DNA from: Candidatus Poribacteria bacterium
GTDB lineage: Bacteria; Poribacteria; WGA-4E; WGA-3G
Direction of reading: 5' to 3'
Assembly (NCBI GenBank): GCA_009842375.1
Contig: VYFM01000045.1
Span: 1 to 5,131, forward strand
Length of the DNA stretch: 5,131 bases
Made by a program: the position numbers and the translations under genes
The notes under the pieces: generated by a model
The model's database searches: none
Told to the model about the DNA's origin: nothing
The model's input: only the letters and a program-made list of their open reading frames with translations
In this document: one piece after another, positions 1 through 5,131 of the stretch
Layout of the letters: each line of letters starts with the position of its first letter
Position numbering within the stretch: the stretch's first letter is position 1

Positions 1-33
1 CAAATGTGTAGTAGAGATTTATTTGTCCCAATT

Positions 34-525
34 TCAATCAATTTGAGCAAAAATTGTTCGTAACCTTTTGTTTAATGTGATGTAAAATGCAGCAAAAACA
101 GCGATAGCAGCAAAAATCAGATCGAACCAATGCATTCTTTCTTTTATAAGTTCCCACTTTGAACTACCAGAATATTGAGTCTCTGCGATTGATGTAGCTG
201 CTTCCTCTGATAAAAGTGGTTCTTCTGCGATTATTTGTTCTGTCATTTGTGTTATTGCATTCCACCTAACATCAAGGTATTTACCAACAAAGATTCCCAT
301 AATTGCAAACAGCGCAGCCCCGATAGAGACCATTATCCAATGTCTTGTTTCATGTGGATCAATGGCACGCGAACAAGTCAGAAGCATTCCGATGCCTGCA
401 AGCACTCCAATTCCGACAGCAACAAAACCCCAATTGCTGCCTGTCCACTGAATTATTTTAGCCCAGAGAATGCCGCCTAGGACAGCACCAATGAGTCCTC
501 CAAAAGGGGCAATTATAACTTTCAT
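34..525 (-). CDS. Small multi-pass membrane protein of unknown function, coupled to gatA
   Basis: I do not recognise a named family for this 163-residue protein. Hydrophobicity suggests four membrane helices at about residues 3-25, 31-51, 63-83 and 133-151. Helix 1 has glycines at 9, 13 and 17 (also 10 and 18), and helix 2 has glycines at 38, 40, 44 and 46, which are glycine-zipper spacings typical of tightly packed helices. Loop 52-62 (R53, R61) and the C-terminal tail (K153, R154, R156) are basic, so the positive-inside rule places both termini in the cytoplasm. An acidic loop of about 48 residues (84-132) would then lie outside. There is no signal peptide cleavage site and no catalytic motif I can name. 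The start ATG overlaps the gatA stop as ATGA and has no clear Shine-Dalgarno, so translational coupling to gatA is likely. The reading frame and coupling are seen; membrane location is a strong inference; function is unknown. Confidence 0.8.
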   Translation of the reverse strand: MKVIIAPFGGLIGAVLGGILWAKIIQWTGSNWGFVAVGIGVLAGIGMLLTCSRAIDPHETRHWIMVSIGAALFAIMGIFVGKYLDVRWNAITQMTEQIIAEEPLLSEEAATSIAETQYSGSSKWELIKERMHWFDLIFAAIAVFAAFYITLNKRLRTIFAQID

Positions 526-2000
526 TTGTCATTAACGTTAGATATATTAGGTTTCAGTAAGTGGTGTTCGGTATTTTGTTCATAGGTGTATGCGACGCGA
601 AATAATGCTTCTTCATTGAATGGTGCCGCTAATAATTGCAATCCGACAGGTAGACCACTATTTACTAAGCCACATGGAACAGAAATCCCCGGCAAACCAG
701 CATGGCTTGCGGGAGTTGTCATCACATCACAGAGATACATCTGCAACGGATCAGCAGTGCGTTCACCGATCTTAAATGCGGGTGTCGGTGATGTCGGTGT
801 TGCTATTACATCAACCTTTTCAAATGCTGCATCAAAATCAGACTTTATTAGCGTGCGTGCCTTTTGTGCTTTCTTGTAATAAGCATCTTGGTATCCTGCG
901 CTAAGTGCAAAAGTACCAAGCATAATACGTCTTTTTACCTCTTCTCCAAAACCCTCACTACGTGTCTTTTTATACATATTTATCAGGTCTTCGGATTCTT
1001 CAGTCCGGTAACCGTATCGGACACCGTCATATCTCGCAAGGTTCGCACTTGCTTCCGCTGGTGCGATGATATAATATGTTGCTATTGCATATTCAGTATG
1101 TGGCAACGAAATATCTATGACAGAGGCTCCCAGAGATTCCAATTTTGCAATTGCATCCTGTATCTTGTCTGCTACCTCAGTATCCAAACCTTCTGTAAAG
1201 TACTCTTTTGGTACACCTATTTTCAACCCTTGTATATCGTTAATTAAACTTTGTGTGAAGTTTGGAATGGGCATATCAACCGATGTGGAGTCCATCTCAT
1301 CTTTTCCACAAAGAGCATTAAGAACTAATGCACAATCGGTCACATCTTTCGTGAACGGACCGATCTGGTCAAGTGAAGATGCGAAAGCAATTAGTCCATA
1401 GCGTGATATTCTCCCGTAAGTTGGCTTCATTCCGACTACACCACACAGTGCTGCCGGTTGCCGTATTGAACCACCAGTGTCTGATCCTAATGAGCAGATT
1501 GCCGTATCTGCTGCTACAACTGCCGCTGAACCTCCACTGGACCCGCCGGGAATGGTATCTAAATCCCATGGATTATGGGTTATCTGGTATGCCGAGTTTT
1601 CGGTGGATGACCCCATTGCAAATTCGTCCATATTTGTTTTGCCTACCATAACTGCACCTTGTTGGTGAAGTTTTGTCATGACAGTCGCATCATAGGGTGG
1701 CACAAAATTACTGAGGATTTTTGAGGCACATGTTGTCCGCACACCTTTGGTGCATATCACATCCTTTATTGCAATAGGTATTCCAGCAAGCGGAGGTATC
1801 TCATCTCCATTTTGGAATCCGATATCTGCAGCGTTTGCTTGTTCTAATGCTATCTCTTTCGTCAAAGTCAAATATCCTTTGACCTGTGTTTCCACCTCCT
1901 CAATTCGTTCATATATTGATTCGGTTAATTCAACTGCAGTTATTTCGCGTGCCTTGAGTTTATCGTGTAGTTCGTGTGCCGTTAGTTGGTATAGCGACAT
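522..2000 (-). CDS. gatA: Glutamyl-tRNA(Gln)/aspartyl-tRNA(Asn) amidotransferase subunit A
   Basis: This is the glutaminase subunit of the GatCAB complex. It hydrolyses glutamine to release ammonia, which GatB uses to convert misacylated Glu-tRNA(Gln) (and in many bacteria Asp-tRNA(Asn)) to the correct aminoacyl-tRNA in the cytoplasm. The 492 residues match the usual length (about 485) and form one amidase-signature domain. The catalytic lysine is K79 (in AIKD), the cis-serine is S154 in the glycine/serine-rich segment 152-158, and the nucleophile is S178 in SDTGGS. These numbers are the same as those of the Staphylococcus aureus enzyme as I recall them, which argues for a correct start and an intact N-terminus. 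Other family signatures are GKTNMDEFAMGSS (120-132) and PGISVPCG (437-444). The ATG follows AAGGAG at a 9-base spacing. The gene lies 13 bases after the gatC stop and its own stop overlaps the next gene. No defect is seen. Confidence 0.98.
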   Translation of the reverse strand: MSLYQLTAHELHDKLKAREITAVELTESIYERIEEVETQVKGYLTLTKEIALEQANAADIGFQNGDEIPPLAGIPIAIKDVICTKGVRTTCASKILSNFVPPYDATVMTKLHQQGAVMVGKTNMDEFAMGSSTENSAYQITHNPWDLDTIPGGSSGGSAAVVAADTAICSLGSDTGGSIRQPAALCGVVGMKPTYGRISRYGLIAFASSLDQIGPFTKDVTDCALVLNALCGKDEMDSTSVDMPIPNFTQSLINDIQGLKIGVPKEYFTEGLDTEVADKIQDAIAKLESLGASVIDISLPHTEYAIATYYIIAPAEASANLARYDGVRYGYRTEESEDLINMYKKTRSEGFGEEVKRRIMLGTFALSAGYQDAYYKKAQKARTLIKSDFDAAFEKVDVIATPTSPTPAFKIGERTADPLQMYLCDVMTTPASHAGLPGISVPCGLVNSGLPVGLQLLAAPFNEEALFRVAYTYEQNTEHHLLKPNISNVNDK

Positions 2001-2009
2001 TCAGTTCTG

Positions 2010-2015
2010 CTCCTT
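2010..2015 (-). promoter_or_regulatory. gatA ribosome binding site overlapping the gatC stop codon
   Basis: AAGGAG on the minus strand, 9 bases before the gatA ATG. Its first two bases are the last two of the gatC TAA stop. Ribosomes ending gatC therefore release on the gatA initiation site, which would favour equal synthesis of two subunits of one complex. The sequence is direct; the coupling is inferred. Confidence 0.75.
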
Positions 2016-2310
2016 AATCGGTATCAATTACTCTGGGCACTCCGAAATAACCTTCTTCTTCCTCTGGAGCGTTTGCAAGAACTGCATCGCGAGGCAACGA
2101 GGTTTTTACAACATCAGGTTTAGTGATGTTTTGAAGTGGGTGTATATGTGATGTTGGTTGAACGTCATCCGTTTCCAATTCATTCAACTTCCCAATATAG
2201 TCTAAGATTCGGGCAAGTTGTTCTGTGAAATCTTTTGTTTCTTCTTTGTTAAATTCAAGTCGTGCTAAGTTTGCAACGTGGCTAACGCCTTCCGTAGTAA
2301 TAGTTGCCAT
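2014..2310 (-). CDS. gatC: Glutamyl-tRNA(Gln)/aspartyl-tRNA(Asn) amidotransferase subunit C
   Basis: GatC is the small non-catalytic subunit of the tRNA-dependent amidotransferase. In the known GatCAB structures it wraps across the GatA-GatB interface and stabilises GatA. The 98 residues are the normal length. The family pattern is visible along the protein: an N-terminal helical half with VSHVANLARLEF (9-20) and the E-rich helix to about residue 45, the middle segment PTSHIHPLQ (52-60), and the C-terminal signature LPRDAVLANAP followed by GYFGVPRVID (72-97). The ATG start is set by the fit to the family N-terminus; a weak AAAGG lies 12 bases upstream. It follows the helicase gene by 49 bases with no terminator and precedes gatA by 13 bases, so it belongs to the same minus-strand unit. 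Confidence 0.96.
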   Translation of the reverse strand: MATITTEGVSHVANLARLEFNKEETKDFTEQLARILDYIGKLNELETDDVQPTSHIHPLQNITKPDVVKTSLPRDAVLANAPEEEEGYFGVPRVIDTD

Positions 2311-2359
2311 ATAGTATCAGAACCTTTATTATACCTATCGTCCTTATGGATAATAGTAA

Positions 2360-4513
2360 TTATACTGTTTGTAGAGGTGCAATAGCAGCAGCAAATTGTT
2401 TTGAACCTGCTCGGTCGAACCGAACTGTTACATAAGTATTCAATCCAGATCCGCTGAGTTTGGTCACCTTCCCGCGTCCAAAGCTTGGATGATGTACAAT
2501 CTGATTGATTTTATAAAACTCAATTTGCTCCTCTTGAATGTAATTTGCATCTGACTGTGAAAATGCTGAGTTATAACGATCCACGTGCTTGATAAGATGC
2601 GAGTCAATTTCCTCAATGAATCGCGATGGCACTCTATACTCCGTACCACCCCATGTTCTGCGTGCCTTCGCATGCAACAGAAATAATTGTTCCTCAGCAC
2701 GTGTTATGCCAACATAGCACAACCTACGTTCCTCTTCCACATTTTCTTCAGAATCGATGGAACGTTGGTGAGGCATATATCCTTCCTCCATACCAACTAT
2801 GAAAACGAATGGAAATTCCAAACCTTTCGCACTATGTATAGTCATCATTGTGACGATATTGGTTTTATCCGTTTCGTCTATTTCCATCATGTCAATATCT
2901 GCAATGAGTGCAACATTTTCTAAATAATCAGATAGAGTCGGTTCCTCAGCCACCAATTCATATTCGTAGACCGCATTCATTAGTTCTTCTATATTTTCTA
3001 CCCGATTTTGTGCTTCTATTGTACGTTGTGCCTTAAAGTTTTCAAGATAACCTGTCGTCTCTAATACATGGTCAAGTGCATCAGCAGGTAAGTCATTTCC
3101 GTCAAATTCATCAAATATTTTTGCGAAACGACGAATTTTCCCTTTGATACCTTTGTTAATCGTGTCAATTTCGTCAGCACGATCTATAGCCTCAATCAAC
3201 GGAACTTCTTGAGTCTCTGCAAAATTCATCAGACGTTCAAGTGATGTTGCACCAATGCCTCGAGTAGGAACATTGATTATCCGTCTAAGACTCAATGAAT
3301 CAAACGGATTGCACATGACCCGTAGGTATGCAATCAAATCCTTAATTTCCATCCGGTCATAAAAACCGAGACCACCGACAATCTGATAAGGGATGTTTGC
3401 AGAACGGAGTGCTTCCTCAAAAATACGGGATTGTGCATTCGTCCGATAAAAGATTGCAAAGTCCTTAAAATCAACGCCTTCTGCATTCCAATCCTCTATT
3501 TTTGTTCCCACGAAACCTGCTTCATCACGTTCATCAATTGCTTCGTAGCAGACTATTTGTTCACCCTCATCATTTTCTGTCCAGAGTTTTTTCTTTTTGC
3601 GTTTCTTATTGTTTTGAACAACACTCCATGCTGCGTCCAAGATATTTTGTGTTGAACGGTAGTTCTGTTCTAAACGGAGGACTCGTGTATTAGGATAGTG
3701 ACGTTCAAAATCTATTATATTATGGATGTCTGCACCGCGAAACCCGTAGATAGACTGATCATCGTCTCCCACGACACACACATTCTTTTTTTCTCCAGCT
3801 AAAAACCTTATTAAATTATATTGACAGCGGTTCGTGTCCTGATATTCATCAACAAGAATATGTTCGAATCTTTCTTGGTAGTGTTCAAGTATATCTGGAT
3901 ATTTTCCAAAGAGTCGGACTGTAAAGTTTAGCAAATCATCAAAATCTAAAGCATTGTTTTTGCGAAGCGTATCCTGATATTCGGGATAAATTTTTGATAC
4001 AATCTTTTCATAGTAACCGTCTGCGATGTCTGCGTAATTTTCAGGTGTGATACCGTCGTTTTTAGCTTTACTAATCAGATCGTGGATAGACCGTGGGTTA
4101 TACTGTTTGTCGTCTAAACCGAAATTTCTGAGAGTGTCTTTTACAACAGTCAACTGTTCACTTTTATCGAATATCGTAAAACTGCGAGTAAAACCGTCTA
4201 ATTGCTCTATGTCTCGGCGTAGGATGCGTGCACACGTCGCGTGGAATGTTGCTACCCATAAGTTCCTACTTGTTCCTTCTCCAACGAGCGAATCCAGCCG
4301 TTCCTTCATTTCGTTTGCTGCTTTGTTTGTGAATGTCACAGCAAGGATACGGAAGGGAGAAACACGGTGGTGTTTGATGAGATATGCGATGCGATGTGTG
4401 ATGACGCGCGTTTTTCCGCTACCCGCACCAGATAGGATAAGGAGCGGTCCTTCGGTGTGTTGGACAGCCTCTTGCTGTACATCGTTCAAGTGTTTCAATA
4501 GATTATCTGACAA
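2360..4513 (-). CDS. pcrA: ATP-dependent 3'-5' DNA helicase, PcrA/UvrD family
   Basis: Superfamily 1A helicase that moves 3' to 5' on single-stranded DNA. Relatives act in nucleotide excision and mismatch repair, strip RecA from DNA, resolve replication-transcription conflicts and support rolling-circle plasmid replication. At 717 residues it matches PcrA/UvrD (about 720-740). Motifs in order: Q-motif region near 10-15 (LNDVQQEA), Walker A GAGSGKTR (29-36), Ia AVTFTNKAANEM (58-69), Walker B DEYQDTN (222-228), III VGDDDQSIYGFRGA (248-261), IV LEQNYRST (281-288), V with TIHSAKGLEFP (558-568) and VI EERRLCYVGITRAEEQL (594-610, arginine finger R605). Residues about 672-717 form the Tudor-like domain that binds RNA polymerase in PcrA. 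That domain and the full 2A/2B regions argue against Rep. The start is TTG, chosen for the GGAGG six bases upstream and for its fit to the family N-terminus. A lysine-rich run at 303-309 is denser than usual but in frame. Whether to call it pcrA or uvrD is naming only. Confidence 0.96.
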   Translation of the reverse strand: MSDNLLKHLNDVQQEAVQHTEGPLLILSGAGSGKTRVITHRIAYLIKHHRVSPFRILAVTFTNKAANEMKERLDSLVGEGTSRNLWVATFHATCARILRRDIEQLDGFTRSFTIFDKSEQLTVVKDTLRNFGLDDKQYNPRSIHDLISKAKNDGITPENYADIADGYYEKIVSKIYPEYQDTLRKNNALDFDDLLNFTVRLFGKYPDILEHYQERFEHILVDEYQDTNRCQYNLIRFLAGEKKNVCVVGDDDQSIYGFRGADIHNIIDFERHYPNTRVLRLEQNYRSTQNILDAAWSVVQNNKKRKKKKLWTENDEGEQIVCYEAIDERDEAGFVGTKIEDWNAEGVDFKDFAIFYRTNAQSRIFEEALRSANIPYQIVGGLGFYDRMEIKDLIAYLRVMCNPFDSLSLRRIINVPTRGIGATSLERLMNFAETQEVPLIEAIDRADEIDTINKGIKGKIRRFAKIFDEFDGNDLPADALDHVLETTGYLENFKAQRTIEAQNRVENIEELMNAVYEYELVAEEPTLSDYLENVALIADIDMMEIDETDKTNIVTMMTIHSAKGLEFPFVFIVGMEEGYMPHQRSIDSEENVEEERRLCYVGITRAEEQLFLLHAKARRTWGGTEYRVPSRFIEEIDSHLIKHVDRYNSAFSQSDANYIQEEQIEFYKINQIVHHPSFGRGKVTKLSGSGLNTYVTVRFDRAGSKQFAAAIAPLQTV

Positions 4514-4519
4514 GAAACG

Positions 4520-4524
4520 CCTCC
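4520..4524 (-). promoter_or_regulatory. Strong ribosome binding site that fixes the helicase TTG start
   Basis: GGAGG on the minus strand, six bases before a TTG codon at 4513-4511. The only ATG nearby (4526-4524) is in a different frame and overlaps the Shine-Dalgarno itself. It opens only a seven-codon frame ending at 4503. The TTG is therefore the supported initiation codon of the helicase. Confidence 0.75.
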
Positions 4525-4552
4525 ATAGGTGTGGATTGATAATACCGTATAA

Positions 4553-4581
4553 AGTATAAGCAATTTAGGTTTTGTTTGCAA
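4553..4581 (-). promoter_or_regulatory. Candidate sigma-70-type promoter for the pcrA-gatC-gatA unit
   Basis: On the minus strand a -35-like TTGCAA (4581-4576) and a -10-like TATACT (4558-4553) are separated by exactly 17 bases. They match the consensus at 4 of 6 and 5 of 6 positions. Transcription would start near 4546, giving a leader of about 33 bases that contains the helicase Shine-Dalgarno. The position is right for the first gene of the unit, but the surrounding DNA is AT-rich and chance matches are common, so this remains a prediction. Confidence 0.45.
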
Positions 4582-4736
4582 GGAAATTGTTGGGATTGTC
4601 CAGAGACATTCAATTGTCGCGATTCAACATTTTCAGAATCAGGGATTTATGCTAAATCAAGAAATTAAGAATGTTTCAAAATGTCCAGATTCAGAGTTTT
4701 CAGAGTCATTCGCAATTTTGATGATTTTATGCTAAT

Positions 4737-4769
4737 GCTATAAACCTATATCAGCACTGGGTTTATGGC
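4737..4769. repeat. Imperfect hairpin, 10-base stem and 13-base loop
   Basis: Arm GCTATAAACC (4737-4746) pairs with GGTTTATGGC (4760-4769) over ten positions. One of these is a T/G pair that would be a G-U wobble in plus-strand RNA. There is no following T run, so it does not look like an intrinsic terminator. Confidence 0.6.
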
Positions 4770-4771
4770 TT

Positions 4772-4796
4772 ATTTATGACTAATATAGTCATAAAT
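4772..4796. repeat. Perfect palindrome, 11-base arms and 3-base spacer
   Basis: Arm ATTTATGACTA (4772-4782) is followed by ATA and its exact reverse complement (4786-4796). It begins two bases after the hairpin ending at 4769 and abuts the next palindrome with no gap. The stem is AT-rich and no T run follows on either strand, so a terminator is unlikely. A protein-binding palindrome or transposable-element remnant is possible. Confidence 0.75.
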
Positions 4797-4818
4797 GACT
4801 CTGAAAACTTTCAGAGTC
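4797..4818. repeat. Perfect palindrome, 10-base arms and 2-base spacer
   Basis: Arm GACTCTGAAA (4797-4806), spacer AC, then the exact reverse complement TTTCAGAGTC (4809-4818). It directly abuts the palindrome ending at 4796. Its sequence word also occurs at 4700-4707, giving the long-range pairing described separately. Confidence 0.75.
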
Positions 4819-4851
4819 GTGCTATATGTTGCATAAGGTGGATTTTGTAGA

Positions 4852-4899
4852 TATGGTCCTGTCCAAAATGATTGAACAGGACTTCTGGACTGGACCATA
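4852..4899. repeat. Inverted repeat, 14-base arms with one mismatch
   Basis: TATGGTCCTGTCCA (4852-4865) and TGGACTGGACCATA (4886-4899) are reverse complements except at one position, around a 20-base loop. An alternative inner stem is possible: GTCCTGT (4856-4862) pairs perfectly with ACAGGAC (4876-4882). No T tract follows on either strand. Confidence 0.7.
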
Positions 4900-4955
4900 A
4901 ATAGATTTGAAAGGACCTATAACAACACTTGATATGTGTGAATTGCATTTGGAAA

Positions 4956-4990
4956 CCGTTCAATAAATGTGATTCGAGATAATTGAATGG
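4956..4990. repeat. Small imperfect hairpin, 9-base stem
   Basis: CCGTTCAAT (4956-4964) pairs with ATTGAATGG (4982-4990) with one G/T wobble and a 17-base loop. Alone it could be chance; it is listed because it continues the series of hairpins in this region. Confidence 0.4.
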
Positions 4991-5035
4991 CTCTGGTAGT
5001 TTTACGGGTGTGTAAAGTTTTTGACATGTGTGTTG

Positions 5036-5083
5036 TCAGAATCGCGGATGACGCGGATGACGCGGATGAACGCGGATTTCTGA
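5036..5083. repeat. CGCGGAT tandem repeat bracketed by an inverted repeat
   Basis: The heptamer CGCGGAT occurs four times, starting at 5043, 5052, 5061 and 5071. The period is 9, 9 and then 10 bases, with unit ACGCGGATG. The block is flanked by TCAGAA (5036-5041) and its reverse complement TTCTGA (5078-5083). Its GC content contrasts sharply with the AT-rich DNA around it. I recall similar CGCGGATGA-type repeats scattered between genes in several environmental bacterial lineages; here the repeat itself is direct observation and the kinship is recollection. Confidence 0.8.
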
Positions 5084-5131
5084 GTCTTCACCTTCCAACC
5101 CCATTTGAAAAGAATAACATCAATCCATTGA

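Larger units (their letters stand above)
4695..4809. repeat. Long-range inverted repeat, 16-base perfect arms
   Basis: Bases 4695-4710 (AGTTTTCAGAGTCATT) are the exact reverse complement of 4794-4809, separated by 83 bases. The right arm is also part of the compact palindrome at 4797-4818, so the two pairings exclude each other. The spacer contains the hairpins at 4737-4769 and 4772-4796. The match is read directly; no function is assigned. Confidence 0.8.
4582..5131. other. Repeat-rich intergenic region without a supportable gene
   Basis: I find no open frame here with a plausible start, ribosome site and protein-like composition on either strand, and no tRNA, rRNA or CRISPR repeat-spacer pattern. 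Instead there are several inverted repeats (listed separately), recurring short words (TCAGAGTC at 4700-4707 and 4811-4818, inverted at 4797-4804; TCAGAATC at 4633-4640 and 5036-5043), two near-identical words GATTTATGCTAA (4644-4655) and GATTTTATGCTAA (4723-4735), and a GC-rich tandem repeat near the right end. Any gene to the right would have to begin or end beyond the window. Confidence 0.7.

Noticed and set aside
235..1651. Plus-strand and alternative-frame open frames opposite gatA and the membrane gene.
   Set aside because: They lie antisense to or inside well-supported genes, their translations resemble no family and are rich in Cys, Ser and His as shadow frames are, and none has a convincing ribosome site.
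2328..2333. Perfect TATAAT on the minus strand between pcrA and gatC, a possible internal promoter.
   Set aside because: No acceptable -35 hexamer lies 16-18 bases upstream and there is no extended -10 TG. The implied start near 2321 would also leave the AAAGG upstream of the transcript and a leader of only about ten bases.
3586..3606. A-rich coding-strand run in pcrA (Lys-rich residues 303-309) as a programmed frameshift site.
   Set aside because: The codon phase of the AAAAAAC heptamer does not fit the X XXY YYZ rule and the zero frame continues through all later helicase motifs, so no shift is needed.
4047..4559. A 170-codon plus-strand open frame opposite the helicase N-terminus.
   Set aside because: Nearly all of it is antisense to the conserved helicase motifs Walker A and Ia and the downstream coding sequence. 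The frame stays open because of the opposite-strand coding constraint, and the product looks like nothing known.
4772..4818. Abutting palindromes as a bidirectional rho-independent terminator.
   Set aside because: Neither stem is followed by a T run on either strand, the first stem is very AT-rich, and no gene is seen ending into the region from either side.
5021..5049. TTGACA at 5021-5026 as the -35 of a rightward promoter.
   Set aside because: The -10 position falls in the GC-rich repeat with no TATAAT-like hexamer, and no open frame begins downstream within the window.
5043..5077. CGCGGAT repeats as a CRISPR array or replication iterons.
   Set aside because: Units of 9-10 bases with no unique spacers are not CRISPR. 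There is no rep or dnaA gene in the window and no DnaA-box cluster, so an origin is unsupported.

Overview
The window is bacterial, AT-rich DNA. All four recognisable genes lie on the minus strand and occupy positions 34 to 4513, so the locus reads right to left: pcrA/uvrD-type DNA helicase, gatC, gatA, then a small multi-pass membrane protein of unknown function. The remaining 618 bases at the right end (4514-5131) hold no gene I can support. They are packed with inverted repeats and a short GC-rich tandem repeat.

Coding block, in transcription order. The helicase gene (717 residues, TTG start behind a GGAGG Shine-Dalgarno) has every superfamily 1A helicase motif and a C-terminal Tudor-like domain. 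It is followed after 49 bases by gatC (98 residues), whose stop codon overlaps the ribosome binding site of gatA (492 residues, with the intact amidase Ser-Ser-Lys triad at K79, S154 and S178). The gatA stop overlaps the start of the membrane-protein gene in an ATGA junction. No convincing terminator separates any of them, and one fair sigma-70-like promoter lies upstream of the helicase, so a single transcription unit is likely. GatC and GatA are two of the three subunits of the Glu-tRNA(Gln)/Asp-tRNA(Asn) amidotransferase. The third, gatB, is not in the window; the membrane-protein gene sits where gatB often follows.

Right-hand intergenic region. Between 4695 and 4990 there are at least five hairpin-forming inverted repeats. 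Three of them are packed almost end to end (4737-4769, 4772-4796, 4797-4818), and a 16-base arm at 4794-4809 can pair instead with 4695-4710. At 5043-5077 the heptamer CGCGGAT is repeated four times, bracketed by a 6-base inverted repeat. This looks like intergenic repeat DNA rather than a gene.

Organism. Nothing here fixes the taxon. Repeats built on CGCGGATGA are something I recall from intergenic DNA of environmental lineages such as Candidatus Poribacteria, Planctomycetota and Verrucomicrobiota, and a Poribacteria-like source is my low-confidence guess. The gene content itself is ordinary housekeeping; the unusual material is the repeat-rich intergenic DNA and the uncharacterised membrane protein coupled to gatA.
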